A DNA stretch of 20,936 nt from a virus: IMG/VR virus record IMGVR_UViG_3300049002_000018, positions 1-20,936 of that record; one strand, written 5' to 3'. Position 1 is the stretch's first letter; every line of letters begins with the position of its first letter. The position numbers were made by a program, and so were the translations under genes. Of this stretch, positions 1-7,555 are shown in pieces. The notes beneath the pieces are model-generated. The model was not told the DNA's origin. It ran no database searches and saw only the letters and a program-made list of their open reading frames with translations.

Positions 1-1845
1 CTGGTTCTCCGGGTTGCCCATGAACTCGGCGACCTTGTGGACCGCCAGCGCTAGGTTGTCCCAGGCGTCCGTGCTGCCCGCCTTGGTGCCGAACAGGATG
101 TTGATCACGTCGCCGGTGATCCTGGCGAGGTCGGTGAAGATGTCGAAGAGCTTGCCGGTGATGTGCGTGGCCTTCTCCATGAAGGCCGCCAGCTTGCCGT
201 TCTCGTCGATCTTCTTGATCCACTCGGAGAACTGCGTAATGATCCCCGCGAGCTTCTCGCCCAGCATCTTGATGAACGGCGAGGCCGCGGCCGACAGCCG
301 GCCCCAGGCGTCAACCAGAGGTCCGGCGATGGCCTGACCAACATCGCCCAGCGCAACGCGGAACGCGTCGACCCCGGTGGCCGTGTTCTTGATGAACTTC
401 GGGTCGGACAGCGAATCGAACGCCGTCCGCACCACGCCGTTGATCGTGTCGGCCATGTCACCCAGGCTCTTGTGCAGCTGGGGCAGCCACCGTTCGGCCA
501 TGACCCGGAGCTTCTCGGCGAGCCCGGCGAAGAGCCGCTCCTGGATATCCAGTCGCAGCGCATCGAACGCGGGCTTGAGCCGCTTCAGTTCGTCGAGGAA
601 CGCCTGCGCGCTCCTGGCAATCTTCGGCAGCTGAATGCCCAGCCCGCCGCCGGCAGCCGCACCAGCCCCGGCGATCTTCTCGTTCAGCGACTTCTGCGCA
701 TCGGCGAGCTGCTGGAGGGCGAGCTTGTGCTGCTCAACCGCGTCGGAGACCTGACGCTGGGCGTCACGCTCCTTCTTCTTCGCGGCCACGACAGCGTCGC
801 TGCCCTCGACGCCCTTCTGGGCCGCCTCGTCGCTCTCCTTCTGCAGGTCCTCGGTCTTGTCCTTGGCCTCTTCGAGGCTGGCGGCCTGCTTGTCGACGGC
901 GATCTGCGCCCGGCGGATCTCGTCCGGGTTGCCCCGGGCCTCGGCCAGCGCCAGCTGCATGCGAGCCTCGGCGAGGCTCTGGACCGAGTCCTCCTCGTCG
1001 GCACGGGCCGAGGCCAGCGACCGGCGGACATCTTCGATCCGCTCCTTCTCGTCTTCCCGTGCCTTGTTGAGGTCGTTGGTGGCCTCGGTCAGCGCCTCCT
1101 GGGCGTCCGCCACGTCGCGGGCTGAGCGGGTGACCGCGCGCTGCGCCGCCTCGACGGCGCGCAGCTTCGGGGTCATGTCCTGGACGCCGCCCCCACCGCC
1201 GCCCCCACCGCCCCCTCCACCGGAGGGGTGGTTCATCGCCTGCCAGTTCTCGGCGATGCCGCCCATGCCGAGCTTGAGGGTGAACAGCGCCGCGATGGCG
1301 CCGGACAGGAGCCCGGGCAGCGCCGCGGCCGCACCGCCCACGGCGTAGATGGCCGGCGCGGCGAACATCATCGCCGCGGACACCTGGAACGCGGTCATGG
1401 CCAGCTGGGCGTACGGGCCGAGCGAACCCTGCACTGAGCCCAGCGCGCTCGAGAGGGAGCCGCCGAACCCCGAGACGGAGCTGCTGATGCGGGAGAAGAT
1501 CCCGCCCAGGTTGCTGGCCCCGTCACCGAGCCCGTCGGCGTCGCTGTGGGTATCGCGCAGTGCCGACCGGGTCCGCTCCAGGTTGGCGATCAGGGAACGG
1601 TCCCGGGCCATCTTGCCGAAGAGCGTCTTGTCGCCGGTGCGCTCAAACTCCTGCGCCAGCGACCGGACACGAGTCTGGGCCTCTGCGATCTGGTGGTCCA
1701 GGTTGGCGGTGCCAGCGCCGGCCCGGCTCAGCGCGTCCTCGGCCTCCTGGCCAGCGGAGCGGAATCCGCGCTGCACGGCGTTCAGGGCGCGGCCGAGACC
1801 CGAGTCCCGCGCGATGATGTTGAAGATCAGACTCGTGTCGGACAT
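1..1845 (-). CDS. Tail tape measure protein, 3' end cut by the window
   Basis: Sets tail length and is threaded through the tail tube during assembly and DNA ejection. An open frame of 615 codons runs from ATG at 1845 to the window edge with no stop seen; I checked the frame at several points along it. Layout: an N-terminal charged helical part, a hydrophobic Ala/Gly/Met-rich segment at about residues 150-195 typical of tape measures, a run of 12 glycines at 209-220, a long charged coiled-coil-like region at about 225-392 rich in A, D, E, K, Q and R, then mixed helices (for example FLDELKRLKPAFDALR). AGGCGG six bases before the ATG is the ribosome binding site. It sits 10 nt after the frameshifted chaperone stop, the standard position for a tape measure. 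The family call is firm; the C-terminal part lies outside the window. Confidence 0.93.
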   Translation of the reverse strand, partial: MSDTSLIFNIIARDSGLGRALNAVQRGFRSAGQEAEDALSRAGAGTANLDHQIAEAQTRVRSLAQEFERTGDKTLFGKMARDRSLIANLERTRSALRDTHSDADGLGDGASNLGGIFSRISSSVSGFGGSLSSALGSVQGSLGPYAQLAMTAFQVSAAMMFAAPAIYAVGGAAAALPGLLSGAIAALFTLKLGMGGIAENWQAMNHPSGGGGGGGGGGGGVQDMTPKLRAVEAAQRAVTRSARDVADAQEALTEATNDLNKAREDEKERIEDVRRSLASARADEEDSVQSLAEARMQLALAEARGNPDEIRRAQIAVDKQAASLEEAKDKTEDLQKESDEAAQKGVEGSDAVVAAKKKERDAQRQVSDAVEQHKLALQQLADAQKSLNEKIAGAGAAAGGGLGIQLPKIARSAQAFLDELKRLKPAFDALRLDIQERLFAGLAEKLRVMAERWLPQLHKSLGDMADTINGVVRTAFDSLSDPKFIKNTATGVDAFRVALGDVGQAIAGPLVDAWGRLSAAASPFIKMLGEKLAGIITQFSEWIKKIDENGKLAAFMEKATHITGKLFDIFTDLARITGDVINILFGTKAGSTDAWDNLALAVHKVAEFMGNPENQ

Positions 1846-1855
1846 TGACTGCCGC

Positions 1856-2415
1856 CTACCCCTCAGCCTCGGACCGGTTGTGGTTCTCGACCCAGTCGGC
1901 GAGGGCGACGAACTGCTCTATTGGCAGATCGTCAATCTCCCAGGGGCGGATGTGGAGGTAATGCGAGAAGAGGCCCAGAAGTTTCAGCCTTCGTCGTTCG
2001 AGGGCGCTTTTCCCAGGTCGCTCTCTTCGAGGTCCTTCTTGCCGAGCCGGTCCGCGATTTCAGCGTCGAGTCGCTCGATGATGCTGGTCTTCTCGGCGCT
2101 GTCGACCGGCGCCGCCTCGATCTGCGCGCGCAGCTTCTGCAGGTCGGCGATGGAGTAGTCCAGCTCCAGCTCGCCCATGTAGAAGTCGGGGGTGTCTTCC
2201 AGGCGCAGCGTGTGGTGGTCCTTGCGCATCAGATGCCAGAGCAGCACCTTGCGGGACGTGGCGCTGCCGGACTGGATCGACTCGACCCACTTGGTCCAGG
2301 TCATGCCGGACCGCTTCTCGATGATCTCGGCGTCGGACTGGCGGACCCGGTTCGGGTCGAACTCCCAGTCCTGGCCACTGTCCTCGGAACCTTCGGGGCG
2401 GTATTTGACGAGCAT
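1856..2415 (-). CDS. Tail assembly chaperone, long -1 frameshift product (gpGT type)
   Basis: A -1 slip on GGGAAAA at 2014-2008 moves the ribosome from the short chaperone frame into a second frame that continues to a TAG at 1858-1856. After the slip the product reads SALERRRLKLLGLFSHYLH, then IRPWEIDDLPIEQFVALADW, and ends NHNRSEAEG. The aromatic, DD and W pattern with a Trp-Val-Glu-Asn-His-Asn tail resembles the T domain of siphovirus gpGT proteins. In lambda, gpGT coats the tape measure and recruits tail tube subunits; a minority of ribosomes make it. The T part has no start codon or ribosome binding site of its own and would be missed by ordinary gene calling. Frame, heptamer and open extension are seen directly; function follows from the family and from lying just upstream of the tape measure. 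Confidence 0.88.
1984..2415 (-). CDS. Tail assembly chaperone, short product (gpG type)
   Basis: The zero-frame product is about 143 residues, with VKYRPEGSEDSGQDWEFDPN near the start and a charged C-terminus ending KAPSNDEG. Such proteins bind the tape measure in the cytoplasm before tail tube polymerisation. Two ATGs compete: 2421 (only 3 nt after AGAGG) and 2415 (9 nt after it). I chose 2415 on spacing; the difference is two residues. The gene follows a gp10-like protein by a few bases and precedes the tape measure, as expected. The slippery heptamer lies nine codons before the stop, so the long product replaces only the last eight residues. Confidence 0.87.
   Translation of the reverse strand: MLVKYRPEGSEDSGQDWEFDPNRVRQSDAEIIEKRSGMTWTKWVESIQSGSATSRKVLLWHLMRKDHHTLRLEDTPDFYMGELELDYSIADLQKLRAQIEAAPVDSAEKTSIIERLDAEIADRLGKKDLEESDLGKAPSNDEG
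2008..2014 (-). promoter_or_regulatory. Programmed -1 ribosomal frameshift site GGGAAAA
   Basis: On the minus strand the codons read CTG GGA AAA GCG, so the heptamer is G GGA AAA in exactly the X XXY YYZ phase. After slippage the -1 frame is open for 50 further codons and encodes the T-type extension. GGGAAAA is a well-known slippery sequence in tail chaperone genes of actinobacteriophages and other siphoviruses. I did not find an obvious strong stimulatory hairpin immediately downstream. Confidence 0.9.
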
Positions 2416-2428
2416 GCCCATTCGCCTC

Positions 2429-2932
2429 TCAGGTATTGCGAGCGATCCGCTCGGCTGTGTGATCCATGGCCGCTTTCACGGCGGCGCGGTATTCGGCGTG
2501 GCGCTTTTTCATTTCGCCGTCGAACCAGTTCGGCTTTCCGATTTGGCGGACCCAGGCCGCGTCGTTCTTGCGGCCCTTCTTCGGGAAGATCGGGTGGCGC
2601 CAGCCGTCGGTCATGTTCGTGCGCTTGGCCGGGTTGTTGAAGCCGCGGATCTGCTGCTTCTTCACCTTGATCTTGACCTTGGCGGAGCGACCGGAAAGCT
2701 TGGTTTCCTGCTTGATCTCCTTGGCGATGGCCCGCCGTAGCGAGCCGCCCGGGTTGAGCAGGCCGCTGGATGGCATCGACATGATCGAGGCCTTGGCCCC
2801 GACCAGGGCCGGCCTGGTGGCCTTGCGCAGGTTCTGCAACAGCTCCCGGCGCATAGCCTTGCCGTCGTCCTCGTACTTGATCGCGACGGCGAGGTCGGCG
2901 AGATCTTCGCTGGTTACGGATGCGGTGATCAC
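2429..2932 (-). CDS. HK97 gp10-like head-tail joining / tail completion protein
   Basis: 167 residues, very basic, with a helical N-terminus (LADLAVAIKYEDDGKAMRRE), a Lys-rich beta segment (KVKIKVKKQQIRGF) and a C-terminus with WFDGEMKKRHAEYRAAVKAA. This resembles the HK97-gp10 group of small neck proteins. GTG start at 2932 with AGGAGG five bases upstream. It lies after the two major tail proteins and before the chaperones, later than the usual neck position, so it could instead be a tail completion protein. The structural class is likely; the exact role is inferred. Confidence 0.65.
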   Translation of the reverse strand: MITASVTSEDLADLAVAIKYEDDGKAMRRELLQNLRKATRPALVGAKASIMSMPSSGLLNPGGSLRRAIAKEIKQETKLSGRSAKVKIKVKKQQIRGFNNPAKRTNMTDGWRHPIFPKKGRKNDAAWVRQIGKPNWFDGEMKKRHAEYRAAVKAAMDHTAERIARNT

Positions 2933-2948
2933 GCCGACCTCCTCTGCG

Positions 2949-3359
2949 TCAGGCCGTGGCGCGGGTGATGGCGCCGGTGGTCGGGAAGGTCACGCTGAAC
3001 TCGGCGACGTCACCGACCGAGCCGGCGATCGGGTTGTGCTGGCGCACCAGGGCCGAGCCGGTGTACTTCGGGTTGGAGGTGCCGACGGCCGAGGAGTTCA
3101 GCCGGGTCTCGAAGGTCGCGACGGTGCCGAACAGCGGCCACAGGATCGAGTCGAGGGCGGACGCCGCGACATCCTGCTTGAAGGTCAGCGCCAGCGATCC
3201 GCTCTTGATCCCGCCAAGGTTCTCGTGCCAGCCGGCGGAGCCGAACGTGGTGGTGTCCTTCTCTTCGACCTCCACGTTCAGCTCGATCTTGGAGCAGTAC
3301 GCCGACAGGTCGGTGCCGCCGATGGAGATGTAGGACTGAAGCAGTACCTGCTTGGCCAT
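2949..3359 (-). CDS. Major tail protein paralogue 2 (short)
   Basis: 136 residues. The N-terminal half clearly matches the neighbouring 250-residue tail protein: both begin MAK-VL, have GG-DL-Y-K-EL, then share VEVEEKDTT, then a WHE--GGI-S block. This pattern is typical of siphovirus tail tube subunits, which stack as hexameric rings with a beta-sandwich core. The C-terminus (SVGDVAEFSVTFPTTGAITR) is a beta hairpin-like tail. ATG start at 3359 with AGAGGGG five bases upstream. A terminator-like stem-loop separates it from the longer paralogue, so the two may be made in different amounts. Which of the two forms the main tube cannot be decided from sequence. Confidence 0.78.
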   Translation of the reverse strand: MAKQVLLQSYISIGGTDLSAYCSKIELNVEVEEKDTTTFGSAGWHENLGGIKSGSLALTFKQDVAASALDSILWPLFGTVATFETRLNSSAVGTSNPKYTGSALVRQHNPIAGSVGDVAEFSVTFPTTGAITRATA

Positions 3360-3490
3360 GAGGCCCCTCTTTCCGGGTTAGTTGATAAAGCGCTGACCTG
3401 CGGGAACGGCCTGATTTGGCCGCAGCGAAGCCCAGCCAGCAGGTGGTGCCTCGGGTATCGGTTGGCCCGGATTGGGCCGCCCACGAAGAA
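3360..3490 (-). other. Leader of the short tail protein gene
   Basis: This is the part of the 174-bp non-coding gap left after the terminator-like hairpin. I see no convincing ORF or clear promoter pair. An AT-richer patch (GCTTTATCAACTAAC on the minus strand) just before the AGAGGGG ribosome binding site could hold a -10 element, but no matching -35 is evident. Confidence 0.3.
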
Positions 3491-3518
3491 GCCCCCGACG
3501 ACCGAAGTCGGCGAGGGC
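3491..3518 (-). terminator. Intrinsic terminator-like hairpin between tail protein genes
   Basis: On the minus strand a stem pairs GCCC with GGGC and CCGAC with GTCGG around a 7-nt loop, with a 3-nt bulge between the two parts. It is followed by GGGGGCTTCTTCGT, a broken T-rich run. It lies just after the stop of the long tail protein gene. The bulge and interrupted T tract suggest partial rather than complete termination, since tail genes downstream must still be expressed. Confidence 0.55.
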
Positions 3519-3533
3519 CTAAGAAGCGGTGGA

Positions 3534-4286
3534 TCAGGCGATGCCCATGGCGCTCATGAACAGCAGCGACGGCGTGGTGCCGGTGACCGTGTAGTTCAGT
3601 CGCCAGAACGTGTCGGTGATCGGCCCCTGGATGCGGAAGACCTGACCGCCGATGCTGTTCGAGGCGCTGAACGTGATCCGGGTGGTCGGGGAGCCGAAGC
3701 CGACCAGGGCGGCGGACTGGATGGTGGCGGTGACGCTGGGCGTGGTGCCCGCGACGCTCATCGTGTGCAGGGTGCCGATGAGGTAGTCGTTGGCGCCGAG
3801 CGCGGGCAGCGGGCCGATGATGGTGCCGGTGCCGGTGGTGGTCCGCACGGTGGGGCTTGCGAGCACCACGCCGCGGCCGACCGGCCAGTTGCCGGCCCAG
3901 TTGCCGGTCCACGGGGCCACGTCGCCGACCGCACCGCCGAGCACGTAGTTCTGGCGCAGGAAGCCGCTGTTGTAAGCGACCGCTCCGTCGTCCGCGGTGG
4001 ACGGGCAGACGGTGACCGCCTGAACCGCACCGAGGAAGGCGAAGCTGCCGTCGTCGGGGAGCAGCACCCCCGTGGACGGGGTGCTCTGGGCGTCCCACTG
4101 GCCGGAGCCGGCGATCTGCGAGCTGGCGATACCGCCGATCGCCTCGTGCCAGGCCTGGCCGGTCGCGACGAAGGCGGTGGTGTCCTTTTCCTCGACCTCG
4201 ACGCTCAGCTCCGCCTTGGTGCTGTAGGTGGTCAGGTCGGCGCCGCCGGCGAATAGGCGCACGTTGTGCAGCACGAACTTGGCCAC
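3534..4286 (-). CDS. Major tail protein paralogue 1 (long)
   Basis: 250 residues. Residues 1-60 carry the tail-tube signature shared with the 136-residue neighbour (VEVEEKDTT and WHEAIGGI). The following roughly 190 residues are rich in Thr, Gly, Ser and Val with alternating hydrophobic residues, suggesting additional beta domains (TTTGTGTIIGPLPALGANDY, ITFSASNSIGGQVFRIQG). GTG start at 4286 with GGGAG seven bases upstream, only two bases after the previous stop. In tailed phages the longer form with extra surface beta domains often decorates the tube. It is probably a virion component; whether it is the main subunit is unknown. Confidence 0.8.
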   Translation of the reverse strand: MAKFVLHNVRLFAGGADLTTYSTKAELSVEVEEKDTTAFVATGQAWHEAIGGIASSQIAGSGQWDAQSTPSTGVLLPDDGSFAFLGAVQAVTVCPSTADDGAVAYNSGFLRQNYVLGGAVGDVAPWTGNWAGNWPVGRGVVLASPTVRTTTGTGTIIGPLPALGANDYLIGTLHTMSVAGTTPSVTATIQSAALVGFGSPTTRITFSASNSIGGQVFRIQGPITDTFWRLNYTVTGTTPSLLFMSAMGIA

Positions 4287-4288
4287 TG

Positions 4289-4717
4289 TCAGCTCCCAAT
4301 CAAGCGAACGGTGATGTTCGCGCCGTAGAAGGTTTCGTTGTTGCCGACCTGGATCAGGCCGTAGCCGTCGATCCGGTCGATCGAGAGGTCGTCGCAGGCG
4401 CCGTTGAGGGCGAACTCGCCGGGCTCGCCGCGGGCCGCCATCAGGGCGGTGCGCACCGAGTACGGGCCTGAGCGGCTAATCAGCTGGTCGAGCTTGCGTT
4501 GGCCGTCGAGGTCGTCGGCGGCCGATACGAAGACCGAGCACGTGACGACCGCGATGTCGCTGCCGCCGAAGGTGTTGTTGACCTCGACGGAGACCTCACC
4601 GGCGAAGAAGCAGGGCAGGTGAGGGCTGGAGGGCAGGTACGAGTAGGCGTCGAGGCCGGGGATCTCCGCGACCGTGATCGCGTTGGCCAGTTCCTGCTTG
4701 ACGAGCGAGTAGTCCAT
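4289..4717 (-). CDS. Tail terminator-like / minor neck protein
   Basis: 142 residues with alternating helix and strand: an N-terminal helix (DYSLVKQELANAITVAEIPG), a central beta stretch (GEVSVEVNN and IAVVTCSVFVSA), a helix (GQRKLDQLISRSGPYSVRTA) and a C-terminal strand ending in ANITVRLIGS. This layout and the position directly before the tail tube genes match siphovirus tail terminator proteins, which cap the tail tube and join it to the head. ATG start at 4717 with AGAGG seven bases upstream. The family was assigned from position and fold pattern, not from a catalytic motif. Confidence 0.65.
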   Translation of the reverse strand: MDYSLVKQELANAITVAEIPGLDAYSYLPSSPHLPCFFAGEVSVEVNNTFGGSDIAVVTCSVFVSAADDLDGQRKLDQLISRSGPYSVRTALMAARGEPGEFALNGACDDLSIDRIDGYGLIQVGNNETFYGANITVRLIGS

Positions 4718-4727
4718 CAGCGGCCTC

Positions 4728-5582
4728 TCACGCGAAGCCGGGCAGGATCAGGTGGCTGACCAGGGCCTCGACGTCCGGGTCGACGCGGGAAACGCGCACG
4801 GTGCCCCAGTCGGCGTTGGCAATGACGCCCTGCGGGGAGTCCTTGCGGCGGTACAACCGGGCCGCGAGTAGCTGGGTAGCCAGGGCCACCTCGTCCGGCA
4901 CGGTCGGCCAGCCCCAGCGGGCGGTCACCCGGATGCTCGTGACGCCTGAGAGCCAGGCCGAGTTGGCCTGCAGGTAGGTGATCGGCTGGCCGTAAGCGAT
5001 CGCGTTGTCCGGGCCCGGATAGAACGTGCTGACCGAGGAGTAGCTGCCGACCGAGCCGGTCTCCAGGAGCAGGCCGGTCGAGCTGGCCACATCGTCGATC
5101 AGCAGGCCGGCGCCGTACGGGGACCGAAAGACGCGGCGCGCGGTCGGGAAGGTGCGAGCCGATACAGCGCGGTCCGCGTAGAACCGGCGGCCGCAGATCT
5201 GGTCGATCCTTCGGCTGGCCGCCCGGATCGCGATGTCGATCAGGTCGTCGCGGGTGTCGTCGGTCTCCTTGTTCAGCGCGGCTTTGACCATCGCGACGGA
5301 GGTGTAGTTCTGGGGCGCCGGGTTGGCGACGGAGAAGCCGCCGTAGTCGACGTCGGTAACCGCGCCGGTCACCGACCAGACGTAGGTGTGGTCGCCGACC
5401 TGGTCGGTAACGTAGGTGCTGGCGTCGTACTGCCCGAGGCTGGTGCGGGTAACGGAGCCGAGCGCGGTGGTGCCGTCCGGCTTGTTGATGGCGAGCGCCA
5501 CGGTGGCGTCGGTCAGGACGCCGTCGCGGTCGTAGACGAGGTGCCGCAGGTTCACGCCGTCGCCAAGGTCGTACGTGGGCAC
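4728..5582 (-). CDS. Head-tail connector / adaptor protein (gp6-like) with N-terminal Ig-like domain
   Basis: 284 residues in two parts. Residues 1-90 look like an immunoglobulin-like beta domain (VLTDATVALAINKPDGTTAL, YVTDQVGDHTYVWSVTG). Residues from about 95 are the adaptor: SVAMVKAALNKETDDTRDDL, then DLIDIAIRAASRRIDQICGR followed by RFYAD, which is the helical signature of phage gp6/gp15-type connectors, ending with helical VALATQLLAARLYRRKDSPQ. Connectors sit below the portal and close the filled head. GTG start at 5582, with GGGGAGG six bases upstream. The adaptor domain call is strong; the Ig-like domain is a fold inference. Confidence 0.8.
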   Translation of the reverse strand: MPTYDLGDGVNLRHLVYDRDGVLTDATVALAINKPDGTTALGSVTRTSLGQYDASTYVTDQVGDHTYVWSVTGAVTDVDYGGFSVANPAPQNYTSVAMVKAALNKETDDTRDDLIDIAIRAASRRIDQICGRRFYADRAVSARTFPTARRVFRSPYGAGLLIDDVASSTGLLLETGSVGSYSSVSTFYPGPDNAIAYGQPITYLQANSAWLSGVTSIRVTARWGWPTVPDEVALATQLLAARLYRRKDSPQGVIANADWGTVRVSRVDPDVEALVSHLILPGFA

Positions 5583-5594
5583 CTGCGGCCTCCC

Positions 5595-6920
5595 CTATTC
5601 AGTGGTGATCGTTCGATATCGGCTGCTGGTCGTAGTGGTGAGCAGCCGGCCCCGGGTCTCGGAAACCAGCACCTGATTCGGCGAGCTGGTCCTGCCCGGA
5701 GGCGGTGGCTGGACGGCGTCAGCCGCCACTACGGCCGCGGCGGCGCTGACTCCGATGGAGGCCGAGGCGTCGTACGCGGCCACGGAAACCGCCGCGGTCG
5801 CCGCTGGAGCAGACGTCGTGGCGGAGGTGGTGACCGTTGCGTCCAGCGCTGAGGCGGCGACTGCGGCCAGCTCGGCGGGCGGCTGGGCCGCCAGCGTCAT
5901 GGTCGCGTCGTAGCCGGTGACGGCCACCGAAGCGGCCCCAGTGAGGGCGTCGATGGCCACTGACACGCTGGCCAGGTAGGCCGTAGCTGCCACCGCGGCA
6001 ATATCCGCGAGCGTGGCCGCGTCGACCGCCACCGTGTTCGCCGCCACCGAGACCAGCGCCGTCTCCGCCGAGGCGGACACCGAGGAACTGGTCGTGACCG
6101 TGGCGTCGTTGGCTGCTGCGGTAACGCTGGACAACTCGGCCGGAGGCTGGGCCGCCAGCGCGGTGGTCGCGTCGCTGGCGCTAGCGGTGACCGCCGCCGC
6201 CTCGGCAGGTGCCGAGACAGAGGAGCTGGTCGACACACTGGCGTCGTACGCAACAACCGCCGCGGCCGTGGCCTCGGCGTTGGGTTGCGCAGCGACACTG
6301 GCGTCGCCTGCTGCAACGCTGACCGAAGGCGACTCGGCCACCGGGCTGACCGCGAACGTTGCTGCTGCGTCATACGCGGTGGCCGAAACAGCGCTGGTCT
6401 CTGCCAGCCCGCCCGCTGCCAGCACCGCGTCGTAGGCCGCCGCAGCCACGCCGGCCGTTTCGGCCGGCGCAGACACCGAGGCGCTGCTGGACACCGTTGC
6501 GTCGTACGCATCGCTGGCTACGGCTGTTGCCTCAGCCGGCGGGCTTGCCGCCAGGGTCGTCGTAGCGTCGTACGCTGCGGCTGCGACCGCGGCGGCCTCA
6601 GCCTGAGGTGAGATCGCTACAGCGACCGTGGCGTCCTGCGCGGCGACCGCAACCGCGGCCTGTCCGGCGTTGGCGCCCACAGCGGGTGTAGGCGCCTGTG
6701 CCGCCACATCAACTGCCGCGTCCACGGCGTTTGGTCCGGCCGACACAACCGCGGCTTGGGCGGCCGCCGTGACGGCTGTAGCTTCTGCCGGTGGGGCGGT
6801 CAGCCCAGGAGAGGCGTCGTAGGCGGCTGCGGTTACCGCTGCGGCCTCGGCTGGTGCGTTGGTGCTTGGAGGCCCGCCGGAGTCGGCGATGAGGACCAGG
6901 GAGTTGTAGTAGCCGTACAC
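5595..6920 (-). CDS. Ala/Ser/Thr-rich tandem-repeat protein, putative virion surface fibre
   Basis: 441 residues. After MYGYYNSLVLIADSGGPPS it consists of about 18 imperfect repeats of 19-25 residues with the loose pattern PAE-AAV-AAAYDA-V followed by a Ser/Thr-rich spacer. Examples are PAEAAAVTAAAYDASPGLTA, PAEATAVASDAYDATVSSSA and PAELSSVTAAANDATVTTSS. The last 45 residues differ: a PPPP segment and a basic Thr-rich tail (RGRLLTTTTSSRYRTITTE). The regular YDA spacing suggests a repetitive fold such as a solenoid or beta-helical fibre, but I do not recognise the family. GTG start at 6920 with GGGAG seven bases upstream. It is the last gene of the block of structural-looking genes between capsid and connector. 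The repeats are seen; the virion role and glycosylation are inferences. Confidence 0.8.
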   Translation of the reverse strand: MYGYYNSLVLIADSGGPPSTNAPAEAAAVTAAAYDASPGLTAPPAEATAVTAAAQAAVVSAGPNAVDAAVDVAAQAPTPAVGANAGQAAVAVAAQDATVAVAISPQAEAAAVAAAAYDATTTLAASPPAEATAVASDAYDATVSSSASVSAPAETAGVAAAAYDAVLAAGGLAETSAVSATAYDAAATFAVSPVAESPSVSVAAGDASVAAQPNAEATAAAVVAYDASVSTSSSVSAPAEAAAVTASASDATTALAAQPPAELSSVTAAANDATVTTSSSVSASAETALVSVAANTVAVDAATLADIAAVAATAYLASVSVAIDALTGAASVAVTGYDATMTLAAQPPAELAAVAASALDATVTTSATTSAPAATAAVSVAAYDASASIGVSAAAAVVAADAVQPPPPGRTSSPNQVLVSETRGRLLTTTTSSRYRTITTE

Positions 6921-6936
6921 CGGCGGCTCCCTGCTC

Positions 6937-7266
6937 TCAGATCGACCAGACAGCCCAGTCGAAGGCGCGGCCGGTGCCGGAGGTCTGCTTGAGCGTGAAC
7001 TTGGCGCCGTTCGGGCACATGAACGGCGGCGAGATGAACAGCGGGGACGCGTCCACTGCGGTCACGGTGATTACCGCCGCCTGGCGGTAGGTGCCGCCTG
7101 AGGTGATCGTTTTGCTGTAGACCCTCAGCTCCGCGATCTCGCCGGAGACCATGTTGTTGGTGTCCACAACAAACTGGAATGTCCCGGCCGTCGCGGAGTC
7201 GTAGACGGCGTGCTCGGTGCTGATCACCGCAGTCTGGGTCCCCGAGGACGCTACGGAAGCGGCCAT
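6937..7266 (-). CDS. Small beta-rich structural-looking protein
   Basis: 109 residues from ATG at 7266, one base after the stop of the preceding gene, so translation is probably coupled. The sequence alternates hydrophobic and polar residues (GTFQFVVDTNNMVSGEIAEL, RQAAVITVTAVDASPLFISP) with a GAKFTLKQTSGTGRAFDWAVWSI-type C-terminus, suggesting a compact beta sandwich. An in-frame start upstream at 7290 would overlap the preceding gene and is less likely. I do not recognise the family. Its place between the glycine-rich protein and the repeat fibre suggests a virion attachment or decoration role. Confidence 0.72.
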   Translation of the reverse strand: MAASVASSGTQTAVISTEHAVYDSATAGTFQFVVDTNNMVSGEIAELRVYSKTITSGGTYRQAAVITVTAVDASPLFISPPFMCPNGAKFTLKQTSGTGRAFDWAVWSI

Positions 7267-7267
7267 G

Positions 7268-7546
7268 TCACGTCCCGTCCGTAGTGTCAAGCAGGCCCAA
7301 CACGATGCGGATCAGTGCGTTGTTCTGGCGGGTCAGCGCCTTCACCTGCGCAACAACCTGGGCGTTCGTGGGGTTGGCGACGCCGAGCGCTGTGATGTTC
7401 CCGCTGATCGCGTTGCCGGCCTTGGACTTCAGGTCAGCCAGGTTCAGCTGGTCAACGGTTGGATCGGGAACCTGCTCCGTAACCGTCTGGCGAACACGCT
7501 GGCCGGTCCCATCGAAGACCCAGACGTCGTACGTGATCGTGGACAT
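7268..7546 (-). CDS. Small protein with C-terminal helix, putative fibre accessory
   Basis: 92 residues. Residues 1-30 look like strands (MSTITYDVWVFDGTGQRVRQ), the middle contains LNLADLKSKAGNAISGNITA, and the last 35 residues are a probable amphipathic helix (AQVVAQVKALTRQNNALIRI) that could form a coiled coil. ATG start at 7546 with AGGAGG seven bases upstream. It lies immediately after the glycine-rich protein gene. Function unknown; an oligomerisation or base-anchoring protein for the neighbouring fibre-like products is one possibility. Confidence 0.72.
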   Translation of the reverse strand: MSTITYDVWVFDGTGQRVRQTVTEQVPDPTVDQLNLADLKSKAGNAISGNITALGVANPTNAQVVAQVKALTRQNNALIRIVLGLLDTTDGT

Positions 7547-7555
7547 CTAGGCCTC

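Noticed and set aside
163-1125. 320-codon plus-strand open frame
   Set aside because: Antisense to the tape measure; the minus-strand frame is continuous, has coiled-coil character and a proper start.
2466-4256. 596-codon plus-strand open frame
   Set aside because: Antisense over tail protein genes and low-complexity Arg/Gly-rich sequence, typical of high-GC shadows.
3010-4299. 429-codon minus-strand open frame
   Set aside because: Arg-rich alternate frame of both tail protein genes, no ribosome site or recognisable domain.
5595-6920. Possible CRISPR or DNA satellite in the repeat gene
   Set aside because: Repeats are protein-level and variable at DNA level, with no constant spacer-repeat pattern.
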